The notes under the pieces were generated by a model. The model was not told the DNA's origin. It was given only the letters and a program-made list of their open reading frames with translations, and ran no database searches. From CAVHXA01 sp963639765 (lineage in GTDB: Bacteria > Bacillota > Clostridia > Oscillospirales > Oscillospiraceae): DNA of 35,899 nt. Both the position numbers and the translations under genes were made by a program. The stretch lies in contig CAVHXA010000018.1 of the NCBI GenBank assembly GCA_963639765.1, positions 1 through 35,899 on the forward strand, read 5' to 3'. Of the stretch, positions 15,536 to 24,181 are shown piece after piece. Each line of letters opens with the position of its first letter. Within the stretch, counting starts at the first letter, position 1.

Positions 15536-17392
15536 TTGGAAGAACAGACCTTATTGCAAAAAGCAAGGCTGCTGCCGCTTGAACCGGGCGTATATCTGAT
15601 GCTTGACAAGTCCGGTGAAGTAATTTATGTAGGGAAGGCAAAAAAACTGCGTAATCGCGTGAGTTCCTATTTTATCGACAGCGCATCGCACACCCCGAAG
15701 ACAAGAATGCTGATTTCAAAGATACAAAGCTTCGATGTTATTCTGGCAGCCAGTGAATTTGAGGCTCTGGTTTTAGAGTGCTCGCTGATCAAACGTCATA
15801 TGCCGCGCTACAATATACTGCTTAAAGACGATAAGGGGTATCCGTATATCCGCATAGACATGAACGAACCATATCCTTCCTTTTCCGTGGTTGGTAGGAT
15901 TGCACAGGATGGCGCGGAGTATTTTGGCCCCTACGGTGGCAGACAGACAACGCAAAACGCCATTCGCACGGTACGCAGCGTGATGAAGCTGCCGGACTGC
16001 AGCCGGAAATTTCCTCGCGACATTGGCAAGGAACGACCGTGCATCAACTATCAGATGGGAACATGTGAAGGCTGGTGTCTGCCGGAAAAAACACAGACGC
16101 AGCATTATCAGGCAGTGCTACAGGCGGCCATGATTCTCGACGGAAAATACAAACAGCTTGCCGTTCAGCTGAAAGACGAAATGCAGAGTGAAGCTGATGT
16201 CCTCCATTTTGAGAGGGCTGCTGTCCTTCGCGATCGGCTTAAAGCGATTGAACGACTGGGCGAAAAGCAGTCGGTTACGGCAGGCTCAAAGGCAGACACA
16301 GATGCGATCGGATTTTATCAGGGTGATGTGCGAGACTGCTTTACGGTTCTGCATTTTGTTTCCGGAAACCTGATCGATAAGGATTTTGAATTATTAGAAG
16401 CAGATCCCGGCGCAAATGCGGCTGAGACGCTTTCAACCCTGATAAAGCAGTATTATCTCCGACGCGGCACGGCGCCCAATCGGGTTTTGTTGCCGGTACA
16501 GATTTCAGATGCTGAGCTTTTCAGTCAGCTGCTGCGTCAGGATCTGGGAAAGACAGTCAGATTCCTTGTACCCGGTCGAGGTGAGAATCTAAAGCTGATA
16601 AAGCTTGCGGAGAAAAACGCGGCAGAAGAAGCGAAACGAATTACCACGCAGACAGAGCGCGTGAATGCCGCACTAAAGCTTTTGCAGACCATACTTGCAC
16701 TGGACAAACTGCCAAACCGCATCGAAGCCTACGACGTTTCCAATACGGCAGGGACCGATATTGTTGGCGGTATGGTTGTCTTTCACAACGGACAGCCGCT
16801 GAAACGTGACTATAGACATTTTCTGATTCGTGATATGCATGACCAGAATGATTATGCTTCTATGGTACAGATGATTCAACGCCGGCTGGAGAGGTTTCAA
16901 AGCGGAGACAGAAATTTCTCTGAGCTTGCGGATCTGATGCTTATCGATGGTGGCCAGGCACATGCCGCTGCCGTAAAAAAGAAAACTGCGGAGCTCGGCC
17001 TGAATTTGCATGTTGTCGGAATGGTCAAGGATGATCGGCATCGCACGCGGGCCCTTGTTTGGCCTGACGGACGAGAGGTAGGCATTGCCCAAACACAGGC
17101 TGTTTTCGCCCTGATCGGAACCATCCAGGAAGAAACACACCGTTTTGCCATCGAATATCATCGCAAGCTGCGCGGCCGGTCTATGTATACCACCGTGCTG
17201 CAGGCTGTTCCAGGTATTGGTGAAAAGCGATGTATCGCTCTTCTCAGGACATTTGGGAGCCTCGAAGCAGTAAAACAGGCAGGCATTTCTGATCTGGAAA
17301 AGATTCTTCCAAAGAATACGGCGGAAAACCTATATTTCTATTTTCATCCTGATGCAGCCCAAAGCGCAGAAAACACCAAGGAGGACAATTAA
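15536..17392 (+). CDS. uvrC: Excinuclease ABC subunit C
   Basis: 618 residues, full length. UvrC makes the 3' and 5' incisions around UvrAB-bound DNA lesions. An N-terminal GIY-YIG nuclease (GVYLMLDKSGEVIYVGKAKK, about 16-36) has the supporting Glu in EALVLECSLIK. A UVR motif (about 200-235), the RNase H-like nuclease (DVSNTAGTDIVGGMVVF with its Asp, then LMLIDGGQ) and C-terminal helix-hairpin-helix (AVPGIGEKR) follow. The start is TTG, supported by the strong AGGGGGG 5 bases upstream and by the domain beginning at once. rsmD starts one base after the stop codon, so the two are coupled. Confidence 0.95.
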   Translation: MEEQTLLQKARLLPLEPGVYLMLDKSGEVIYVGKAKKLRNRVSSYFIDSASHTPKTRMLISKIQSFDVILAASEFEALVLECSLIKRHMPRYNILLKDDKGYPYIRIDMNEPYPSFSVVGRIAQDGAEYFGPYGGRQTTQNAIRTVRSVMKLPDCSRKFPRDIGKERPCINYQMGTCEGWCLPEKTQTQHYQAVLQAAMILDGKYKQLAVQLKDEMQSEADVLHFERAAVLRDRLKAIERLGEKQSVTAGSKADTDAIGFYQGDVRDCFTVLHFVSGNLIDKDFELLEADPGANAAETLSTLIKQYYLRRGTAPNRVLLPVQISDAELFSQLLRQDLGKTVRFLVPGRGENLKLIKLAEKNAAEEAKRITTQTERVNAALKLLQTILALDKLPNRIEAYDVSNTAGTDIVGGMVVFHNGQPLKRDYRHFLIRDMHDQNDYASMVQMIQRRLERFQSGDRNFSELADLMLIDGGQAHAAAVKKKTAELGLNLHVVGMVKDDRHRTRALVWPDGREVGIAQTQAVFALIGTIQEETHRFAIEYHRKLRGRSMYTTVLQAVPGIGEKRCIALLRTFGSLEAVKQAGISDLEKILPKNTAENLYFYFHPDAAQSAENTKEDN

Positions 17393-17393
17393 A

Positions 17394-17939
17394 ATGCGTG
17401 TGATTACCGGATCTGCACGAGGTATGAGACTGCAAACGCTTGACGGACTTGCAACCCGTCCGACAAGTGACAAGGTCAAAGAAGCCGTTTTTTCCATTCT
17501 CCAATTCGAACTTGAAGGCCGCCGGATACTGGATCTGTATGCCGGCTCCGGTCAGCTTGGAATTGAGGCACTCAGCCGCGGTGCAGAGCACGCGGTTTTT
17601 GTGGAGCAAAGCAGTGCTGCGGCAAAAATTATTGCCGCCAATCTAAATCACACCCGACTGGCAGATCGGGCCACCATACAGACAATCGAGGCCATGCGTT
17701 TTCTGGACAGATGCAGGGAATCCTTTGACGTCATTGTAATGGATCCGCCTTACCACGAAAATCTTCTGAATGTTACGCTGCAGCGCATTTCCGAAATTGA
17801 CATTCTGTCAGAAGGTGGTATAATCGTCTGCGAAAGACCCGCATTACTGGAGCTTCCGTCCCAGTATCGGACCTTTACAAAAACAAAGGACTACCGCTAT
17901 GGTAAGACCGGGCTTACGGTATATCGCAGCGGCACATAA
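17394..17939 (+). CDS. rsmD: 16S rRNA (guanine966-N2)-methyltransferase
   Basis: 181 residues, the family size. It methylates G966 of 16S rRNA using SAM. Motifs are RVITGSARG at the N-terminus, RPTSDKVKEAVFSIL, the SAM loop LDLYAGSGQLGIEALSRGA, and the catalytic DPPY (about 117-120). The ATG at 17394 has AAGGAGG 7 to 13 bases upstream; the frame opens earlier inside uvrC but that would duplicate uvrC sequence. The rsmD-coaD pair is conserved across many bacteria. Confidence 0.94.
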   Translation: MRVITGSARGMRLQTLDGLATRPTSDKVKEAVFSILQFELEGRRILDLYAGSGQLGIEALSRGAEHAVFVEQSSAAAKIIAANLNHTRLADRATIQTIEAMRFLDRCRESFDVIVMDPPYHENLLNVTLQRISEIDILSEGGIIVCERPALLELPSQYRTFTKTKDYRYGKTGLTVYRSGT

Positions 17940-17943
17940 CAAC

Positions 17944-18432
17944 ATGAAAACAGCCATCTATCCGGGCACCTTTGACCCGGTTACACTGGGGCATCTGAAC
18001 ATCATTGAGCGCGCTGCCACCATTTTTGATCATCTGATTGTCTGTGCCATGGTCAATTCAAAAAAACACCCGCTTTTCAGCAGCGACGAACGCGTAGACC
18101 TTATTCGCAGATCAACGCAGCATCTTCCGAACGTCACAGTAGAGGCCTCCGGCATGCTTCTGGCAGACTTTGCCCGAAGCCGCGGAAGCTGTGTCATCGT
18201 AAAGGGTCTGCGGGCTATGTCCGACTTCGAAAAAGAATTTCAGATGGCTCAGATCAACAGCAAGCTGTATCCAGATCTGGACACCATGTTCCTCACTGCG
18301 GCCAATCGTTATATGTATCTCAGCTCCAGCGCTGTCAAAGAATTGGGCAGCTACAATGCTGACCTATCTGATTTTATCCCTGCCGAGATTCTGCAGGATG
18401 TGGTAGATCGAATTCATAACAGGAGGGACTAA
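17944..18432 (+). CDS. coaD: Pantetheine-phosphate adenylyltransferase
   Basis: 162 residues. It transfers AMP to 4'-phosphopantetheine to give dephospho-CoA, the next-to-last step of CoA synthesis. Nucleotidyltransferase motifs are GTFDPVTLGH (8-17), the phosphopantetheine-contact region RGLRAMSDFEKEFQMA (as KGLRAMSDFEKEF) and MYLSSSAVKEL near the C-terminus. The ATG at 17944 is 4 bases after the rsmD stop; no strong ribosome binding site is present, fitting coupling to rsmD. Its own C-terminal codons contain the AGGAGG used by the next gene. Confidence 0.95.
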   Translation: MKTAIYPGTFDPVTLGHLNIIERAATIFDHLIVCAMVNSKKHPLFSSDERVDLIRRSTQHLPNVTVEASGMLLADFARSRGSCVIVKGLRAMSDFEKEFQMAQINSKLYPDLDTMFLTAANRYMYLSSSAVKELGSYNADLSDFIPAEILQDVVDRIHNRRD

Positions 18433-18435
18433 TCC

Positions 18436-18933
18436 ATGGCAACAGGAGTAGACGAACTGATCAGTAGCCTATACGAAATGGTACAAGACGCTTGGGGTCT
18501 GCCCCTGGGAGCAGATAAATGCGTAATCGAACGCGATAAGATCCTCGACGTTCTCGACGAAATCTCGAATCAGCTTCCCGGTGAATTCAAGCAGGCCAAA
18601 ACTATCACCGATTCCCGCAACGAAATCATTACAAACGCGAGAAAAGATGCGGAGAACATTCGCAGGCAGGCAGAAGAACGTGCCCGTCAGCTGATTTCTC
18701 GAGACGAGGTTTACCTCGAGGCAGTACGCCAGTCCAACGAATTACTGCGCAATACCGAAGCCCAAAACAAAGAATTGCGCTCAGCTACCATCGAATTTGT
18801 CGACGATGCCTTGCGCCGGTGCGAGGATTCCATTGCACAGGCTTTGTCTGCAATTCGCCAGACACGGCAGCAGTTTCAGTCTGTGATCAATCCCAAATCG
18901 ACCAAGGATTCACCAATCATCGAAGACATCTAA
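18436..18933 (+). CDS. Coiled-coil protein of unknown function downstream of coaD
   Basis: 165 residues, predicted soluble. Not assigned to a named family. The N-terminal part (VDELISSLYEMVQDAW) is followed by charged helical sequence from about 45 to 145 with many Arg, Glu and Gln (ARKDAENIRRQAEERARQLI), resembling the stalk or V-type ATPase subunit-like coiled coils and some DivIVA-like proteins. No signal peptide, transmembrane segment or catalytic motif is seen. A perfect AGGAGG lies 9 bases before the ATG, so it is well translated. It is the last gene of the uvrC-rsmD-coaD run and ends shortly before a terminator. A structural or scaffold role is possible but is only a guess. Confidence 0.8.
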   Translation: MATGVDELISSLYEMVQDAWGLPLGADKCVIERDKILDVLDEISNQLPGEFKQAKTITDSRNEIITNARKDAENIRRQAEERARQLISRDEVYLEAVRQSNELLRNTEAQNKELRSATIEFVDDALRRCEDSIAQALSAIRQTRQQFQSVINPKSTKDSPIIEDI

Positions 18934-18949
18934 GGCAGCACCGCATAAT
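18931..18949 (+). repeat. Dispersed repeat copy starting on a stop codon
   Basis: TAAGGCAGCACCGCATAAT; its first three bases are the stop codon of the preceding gene. It matches 1015-1033 with one change and shares its first 14 bases with 22128-22141. Confidence 0.6.
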
Positions 18950-18978
18950 AGCGCCTGCTACGTCTTGCGGTTCTTTTC

Positions 18979-19032
18979 CGCAGACACATCGATATCGAGC
19001 CCTGGCTTACACAGAGCTCGTCTGCGTTTTTT
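18979..19032 (+). terminator. Terminator of the uvrC-coaD transcription unit
   Basis: Two-part stem: CGCAGA (18979-18984) with TCTGCG (19021-19026), and CGAGC (18996-19000) with GCTCG (19016-19020). It has an 11-base bulge and is followed by T6 (19027-19032). Confidence 0.65.
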
Positions 19033-19036
19033 CTGA

Positions 19037-19073
19037 TTCAGCAAGGAAGTTCTCGCAAATTGCCCTTGCTGAA
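19037..19073. repeat. Perfect 10-bp inverted repeat before the T-box
   Basis: TTCAGCAAGG (19037-19046) and CCTTGCTGAA (19064-19073), 17-base spacer. It lies between the terminator at 19032 and the T-box leader, where the valS promoter must be. It could be an operator or an extra hairpin. No good promoter hexamers were found around it. Confidence 0.5.
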
Positions 19074-19099
19074 TATGGCAGTGTGCCCTGAGACAACCA

Positions 19100-19363
19100 G
19101 AAAACAAGTGCATAAAAAAAGCATTGAAGGGGAGGAGTATGTGCGCAGCACGGCAAAGAGAGGAAGCGGCTGGTGAAAGCTTCTGCCGGGCGGTACAGAA
19201 GGTCGCCTCTGAGCAGCGTGATAAAGGTCACGACGGGTGCTCCCGTTACAGAGCCGGTTCTCGGCGCCTGCCGAAGCCAACAAGTGCTCGGCCCAGCCGG
19301 GAATTCAGGTGGTACCGCGGATAAATTTCGCCCTGAAGGCAATACATGCCTTCAGGGCGTTTT
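19100..19363 (+). promoter_or_regulatory. T-box riboswitch, valine type, controlling valS
   Basis: The leader shows T-box landmarks in order: GGAGGAGTATG in the lower stem I, AGAGAGGAAGCGGCTGGTGAAAGC split over the distal stem I, a GTC triplet at 19202-19204 in the specifier position, the stem III element GGGTGCTCCCGTTA, and the antiterminator T-box GGTGGTACCGCGG (19308-19320). The terminator is a perfect 12-bp stem (19329-19340 with 19348-19359) followed by TTTT. TTCAGG (19304-19309) can pair with CCTGAA inside the terminator arm, giving the alternative structure. Uncharged tRNA-Val(GAC) should bind and let transcription continue. The 5' boundary is approximate. Confidence 0.92.
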
Positions 19364-19417
19364 AGACAATCCATACGGTTCCCGCAACCGAATCAGCAAA
19401 AGAAAAGAGGAAAAGAT

Positions 19418-22051
19418 ATGGCAAAAGAGCTGTCAAAAATCTATGAACCGCAAAGTGTGGAAAAAAGAATTTACCAAAAGTGGCTGGACGGAAACTATTT
19501 CCATGCAGAGCGCGATCCGGAAAAGAAATCCTTTACCATTGTCATTCCGCCTCCAAATGTAACGGGGCAGCTGCATATGGGACACGCACTCGACGAAACC
19601 ATCCAGGATATTCTCATACGGTATAAGCGTATGGCGGGTTTTTCGGCGCTTTGGCTGCCGGGTTATGATCATGCCGGCATTGCTACGCAGATTAAGGTTG
19701 AGGAAAAGCTTCGCAATGAAGGACTGACCAGATTTGATCTTGGTCGTAAGAAGTTTCTCGATGAGGTATGGGCCTGGAAAGAAAGATACGGAGGCAGAAT
19801 TGTTGAACAGCTGCGTACTCTTGGTTCATCGTGCGACTGGAAGCGTCAGCACTTCACAATGGACGATACCTGCGCCAGAGCTGTTCGTACAACCTTTGTT
19901 GACCTTTATAAAAAAGGTTTGATATACAAAGGAAAGCGTATTATCAACTGGTGTCCGAAATGTACTACTGCCTTGTCTGATGCTGAGGTGGAATATCAGG
20001 ATAAGCCCGGTCATCTGTGGCACATAAAATATCCGATTGCAGGCAGCGAGGATGAATATATTATCGTTGCGACTACTCGGCCTGAAACCATGCTGGGCGA
20101 TACGGGCGTGGCTGTAAACCCGAACGACGAACGCTATGCCCATCTTGTCGGAAAGACCTGCATTCTGCCTCTGGTCGGAAGAGAGCTTCCTATTGTGGCG
20201 GATGATTATGTAGAGATGGATTTCGGCACAGGCTGTGTAAAGATGACTCCATGCCACGATCCAAACGATTTCGAGGTGGGTCAGCGCCACAATCTCGAAC
20301 AGATTCTTATCCTCGATGAAAACGCAAAAATTATAAACGGCGTAAAATATAACGGGATGGACCGTTATGAAGCACGCAGGGCTATTGTAGATGATTTGAA
20401 TGCACAGGGTTATCTTGTGCGTGTTGAAGACTACAGTCACAATGTCGGGACCTGCTATCGCTGCGGCACCGATGTTGAGCCAATGGCTTCTGATCAGTGG
20501 TTTGTAAGAATGGAGCCGCTGAGCAAAGAGGCTATCCGTGTCGTAGAACAGGGCGAGGTGCGTTTTGTACCAGACCGTTTTGCCAAGACATATCTCAACT
20601 GGATGTATAACGTAAAAGACTGGTGTATTTCACGGCAGCTTTGGTGGGGCCATCAGATCCCGGCTTGGTACTGCGCAGACTGCGGCCATATCACTGTGGC
20701 TATGGAGGACCCGAGTTGCTGTGAGCATTGCGGAAGTCCCAATATCAAGCGCGACGAAGATGTACTTGATACCTGGTTCTCATCGGCTCTGTGGCCGTTC
20801 AGTACACTGGGCTGGCCGCAGGAGACCGAAGATTTAAAATATTTCTTCCCGACAGATGTACTTGTAACAGGCTATGATATTATTTTCTTCTGGGTAGCAA
20901 GGATGATTTTTTCGTCATGCGAACAGATGAAAAAACCGCCGTTCCATACTGTGTTTATGCATGGTCTTGTGCGTGACGCACAGGGAAGAAAGATGTCAAA
21001 GAGCCTTGGAAACGGTATTGACCCAGTTGAAATGATTGAAAAATATGGTGCAGATGCCCTGCGCATGAACCTGGTGGCTGGAAATAGTCCCGGCAACGAT
21101 ATGCGTTTTTATATCGAACGATGCGAGTCCATGCGCAACTTTGCCAACAAAATCTGGAATGCCAGCCGCTTTGTACTCATGAATCTGACAACTGAAGACA
21201 GCTCACTTCCGGATCCGAGCGAGCTTGAAATCGAGGATAAGTGGATTCTGTCAGAGTTGAACGACCTGATTCCGCAGATTACCGATGCATTGGATCGATA
21301 CGAGCTGGGTATTGCCGAACAGAAAATTTATGATTTTATCTGGGACACATTCTGTGACTGGTATATCGAGCTGACAAAGCCCCGGCTGTATGCCGATGAC
21401 TCGAATAAAAGCCAAATTGCCCAACGCATATTGGTATACACGCTGGATAAACTTCTGAAGCTGCTGCATCCCTTTATGCCTTTTATAACTGAAGAAATCT
21501 GGCAGGCTATCCCACATGAGGGAGAAAGTATTATGATACAGCCTTGGCCAAAAGCAGATGAGCGCCTGAGTTTCCCACTGGAAAAAGCAAGAATGGAAGC
21601 TGTTATGGAGGCCATCCGCTCAGTACGTAATCGCCGCAGCGAGATGAATGTTCCTCCGTCCCGCAGGTCTACCATGTATATCATCACCGCGCAGCCAGAG
21701 GCTTATCAGGCCGGAGAAGCTTTTATCAAAAAACTTGCTTTTGCGGAAAAACTGGTTCTGACCAACAGCCTTCCACAGGGACACGAAAGCATGGTAGAGG
21801 TCGTTACCAGCGAAGCACGCATTCTCATGCCAATGAACGAGCTAGTGGATACAGAAAAAGAAATTCAGCGTATCAATAAGGAAATCACCAACGCAACCAG
21901 AGAACTGGCCCGTAGCGAGGGAATGCTGAAGAATCAGGGCTTTGTTTCCAAAGCTCCCGCAGAGAAGATCGAAGCCGAAAAGGAAAAGGTGGAAAAATAT
22001 AAGGCTATGCTGGAACAATTAAATCAAAGTCTGAGCCGCCTGAAGGGATAA
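19418..22051 (+). CDS. valS: Valine--tRNA ligase
   Basis: 877 residues, class I synthetase of normal length. The HIGH motif is HMGH (53-56) and the KMSKS motif is at 525-529. The CP1 editing domain is seen around TTRPETMLGDTGVAVNP and DYVEMDFGTGCVKMTPCHDPNDFEVG. The zinc-like Cys pairs (CADCG, CEHCG) and a C-terminal coiled-coil arm (about 805-877), which is typical of ValRS, are present. The ATG at 19418 has AGAGGAAAAG upstream; the open frame reaches into the T-box terminator, so an earlier start is excluded. Control by the upstream T-box ties expression to tRNA-Val charging. Confidence 0.97.
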   Translation: MAKELSKIYEPQSVEKRIYQKWLDGNYFHAERDPEKKSFTIVIPPPNVTGQLHMGHALDETIQDILIRYKRMAGFSALWLPGYDHAGIATQIKVEEKLRNEGLTRFDLGRKKFLDEVWAWKERYGGRIVEQLRTLGSSCDWKRQHFTMDDTCARAVRTTFVDLYKKGLIYKGKRIINWCPKCTTALSDAEVEYQDKPGHLWHIKYPIAGSEDEYIIVATTRPETMLGDTGVAVNPNDERYAHLVGKTCILPLVGRELPIVADDYVEMDFGTGCVKMTPCHDPNDFEVGQRHNLEQILILDENAKIINGVKYNGMDRYEARRAIVDDLNAQGYLVRVEDYSHNVGTCYRCGTDVEPMASDQWFVRMEPLSKEAIRVVEQGEVRFVPDRFAKTYLNWMYNVKDWCISRQLWWGHQIPAWYCADCGHITVAMEDPSCCEHCGSPNIKRDEDVLDTWFSSALWPFSTLGWPQETEDLKYFFPTDVLVTGYDIIFFWVARMIFSSCEQMKKPPFHTVFMHGLVRDAQGRKMSKSLGNGIDPVEMIEKYGADALRMNLVAGNSPGNDMRFYIERCESMRNFANKIWNASRFVLMNLTTEDSSLPDPSELEIEDKWILSELNDLIPQITDALDRYELGIAEQKIYDFIWDTFCDWYIELTKPRLYADDSNKSQIAQRILVYTLDKLLKLLHPFMPFITEEIWQAIPHEGESIMIQPWPKADERLSFPLEKARMEAVMEAIRSVRNRRSEMNVPPSRRSTMYIITAQPEAYQAGEAFIKKLAFAEKLVLTNSLPQGHESMVEVVTSEARILMPMNELVDTEKEIQRINKEITNATRELARSEGMLKNQGFVSKAPAEKIEAEKEKVEKYKAMLEQLNQSLSRLKG

Positions 22052-22081
22052 GACAGGGCCGCTTTCGCATATAAGTCAAAA

Positions 22082-22128
22082 AGATCGGGAGTAATCATGA
22101 AAAGCGATGATTTCTCCCGATCTGATTT
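22082..22128 (+). terminator. Hairpin after valS, likely terminator
   Basis: AGATCGGGAG (22082-22091) pairs with CTCCCGATCT (22114-22123), and the inside pairs AATCAT with ATGATT. The tail is GATTT, a weak T-run. Confidence 0.55.
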
Positions 22129-22168
22129 AAGGCAGCACCGCTTGTCGAATTGAGCGGTGCTGCCTTAA
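22127..22168. repeat. Perfect 16-bp inverted repeat built from the dispersed repeat
   Basis: TTAAGGCAGCACCGCT (22127-22142) and its exact complement (22153-22168) flank a 10-base loop. Each arm carries the TAAGGCAGCACCGC unit seen after several genes here. It lies between the convergent valS and solute-binding protein genes. It could serve as a terminator stem for both, although no clear T-run follows. Confidence 0.65.
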
Positions 22169-22246
22169 GTTGGGCGGAAATTCAAGTCCTGTCAGGGAGC
22201 TGTATCGGATTGCAGACTGAACCGATGTGTTACACGGATATACAGT

Positions 22247-24085
22247 TTATTCGCCGAATTCGGTGCAATAGTCATCATATGCCTTCTGATAAACGGAAAT
22301 CACTTCAGCAAGACCAAGGCTGTCCAGCCGTTGGCAGTATTCGTCCCAGGCAGCATCCGTGAGTTCGGAATCGCCGATAACCCAGCGCAGGATGACTTCG
22401 TCGGCATAGGCACAGATGTCAGAAACCTGATTAATGATGCTGCTGGATTCGTCTGCATCCAGACCGGCACCGCTTGGAATTGTCTGGTCATAGCGGACAT
22501 TGGTGGTATCGGACCACATTTCAATTGCGGAACGAACGTTTTCATCATAGGTATCCAGATAGCGAGTGCCGATAGCAAATGAACTTGATAGAGACCAGCC
22601 GAGTGTTGTGAAGGCCATTTGACTGTTGAGACCATCCGGATTATTCAGAATCAGATCCGTATAAACTACATTGCCCTCATCATCATAGTTCCAGCATTCA
22701 CCGGGAATACCGTAGTTTGCAAACTGATAGCCCTCTTCGGTAAAGAACCAGTTCAGCCACTGGACAACAAACGCAACCTGATCGCAGCTGGCGCTTACGC
22801 TCGGAGCATTTCCACCTCCGCCTCCGCCCGAAGAGCCGACCTTGGCTGTGGGAGTTTTATAAACAAAGCCCTGATCATTGAGCTGGAAGGGGAGCGTGGC
22901 AATTGCAAAATCCGGGTCTTCTGCATATTGATAGAATTCATCCATATGGTCGGCCATACCGGTCCAGTATGCGGAATTACCGGTACCGATGGCATTCATG
23001 GATTCGCTGCGTCCCATCTCGGAAACATAGAATTCGTTGTTGATAATCCCATCCTGATAAAGGCCGGCAAGCCACTGCAGATAGTTGCGATAATTATCCT
23101 GGTTCAGGCCAGAAGCAATTTCGCCGTCTTTCATGTAAGGCGCAACGGCGGAGCCCTGAACAGCATAGATTGCCACGTCAAACCAGGAGTTTGCCCAGTC
23201 AAAGTTACAGCCCGGGCCAACAGCCAGAGGATAATCCGGGTCATAGGCATCTTTCATGGCATAGATCATCGCCATAAAGTCGGTTTGGTTGTCCGGAGCG
23301 TCCATGTTCAGTTCGCTCAGCCAGTCGGCACGGGTAAAGTAGCCTGAGTCGGAAATTACACTCATGGTAAAAGAGGGCATTGACAGCCACAGACCATCTG
23401 TGGTACCGGCATACTGCTCGGACGGTGTATATCTTTGGAGTTGAGCCCACCAGTTTGGCGCGTTGTCAGGAAGATAATCGGTCAAATCGATAACAACATC
23501 ATCGGCATATGCCTGGGCGGCACCGCCTGAATAGAGATTTGTGGGGATCAGATCATCCCAATCTCCTGCGGCAATCATCAGCTGGTATTGTTCGCTGGAC
23601 ACCATGTTGGAAACTTCGTCTATTTTCAGTGTTACACCGGTTTTTTCCGTCATATAGCTCATGCTCGGAAACTCTGAAACCGACGAGTAGTATTGACCAA
23701 AGGCATTTTGGTCAAAAACATACCACATGGTGATTTCATTCGTGCCGTCGCCAATAGGATATGAAATCGTTTTTTCGGGCTGAGCTATAACAATTTCACC
23801 AGTTTTTTCGGGGTCGGTTGTTTCGGAGTCAGTAGCAGAAACTTCCGTTTGTGCTTCTGTTTCGGACTCAACTTCCTGTGCGGGAGTGGTTTCTGTCTGT
23901 TCAGATTTCTCACCGGACTCCTCAGAATGTTCCGGTTCTTGAACTGTCTCTTCTGAAACCTGTGGAACAGTTTGCTGTTCGGATTGCTTCTGTTCCTGAG
24001 CAGGGGTTTCGCTTTTGGCACAGCCGGCAAACAGGCAGATTGTCATGCATAGCACCAGTAGCATAATCCAGAGTCGTTTAGTCAT
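22247..24085 (-). CDS. Extracellular solute-binding lipoprotein of an ABC importer
   Basis: 612 residues. A short basic N-terminus, a hydrophobic stretch and the lipobox LFAG-Cys22 mark a lipoprotein anchored outside the membrane. Residues about 23-110 are an acidic Glu/Gln/Thr/Ser-rich tether. The rest has the look of a large family 1 type solute-binding protein (TMWYVFDQ, VTLKIDEVSN, AAGDWDDLIP), the kind used for oligosaccharides or sugar polymers. A GGGGGG run in SSGGGGGGNAPS (about 418-430) is unusual. AAAGGAC precedes the ATG. No permease gene is next to it; the ATPase gene at 24657 is divergent. Ligand unknown. Confidence 0.83.
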   Translation of the reverse strand: MTKRLWIMLLVLCMTICLFAGCAKSETPAQEQKQSEQQTVPQVSEETVQEPEHSEESGEKSEQTETTPAQEVESETEAQTEVSATDSETTDPEKTGEIVIAQPEKTISYPIGDGTNEITMWYVFDQNAFGQYYSSVSEFPSMSYMTEKTGVTLKIDEVSNMVSSEQYQLMIAAGDWDDLIPTNLYSGGAAQAYADDVVIDLTDYLPDNAPNWWAQLQRYTPSEQYAGTTDGLWLSMPSFTMSVISDSGYFTRADWLSELNMDAPDNQTDFMAMIYAMKDAYDPDYPLAVGPGCNFDWANSWFDVAIYAVQGSAVAPYMKDGEIASGLNQDNYRNYLQWLAGLYQDGIINNEFYVSEMGRSESMNAIGTGNSAYWTGMADHMDEFYQYAEDPDFAIATLPFQLNDQGFVYKTPTAKVGSSGGGGGGNAPSVSASCDQVAFVVQWLNWFFTEEGYQFANYGIPGECWNYDDEGNVVYTDLILNNPDGLNSQMAFTTLGWSLSSSFAIGTRYLDTYDENVRSAIEMWSDTTNVRYDQTIPSGAGLDADESSSIINQVSDICAYADEVILRWVIGDSELTDAAWDEYCQRLDSLGLAEVISVYQKAYDDYCTEFGE

Positions 24086-24150
24086 TGCGCTCGTCCTTTC
24101 TTTACGTAGATATTTTGTTTTTGCATATAAGACAACAAAAAACTTAAAAT

Positions 24151-24180
24151 ATTATACATAGAGTATTCGCAAAAAGTCAA
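24151..24180 (-). promoter_or_regulatory. Promoter of the solute-binding lipoprotein gene
   Basis: On the minus strand TTGACT (24175-24180), 18-bp spacer, perfect TATAAT (24151-24156). The start codon is about 60 bases beyond the expected transcription start. Confidence 0.75.
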
Positions 24181-24181
24181 C

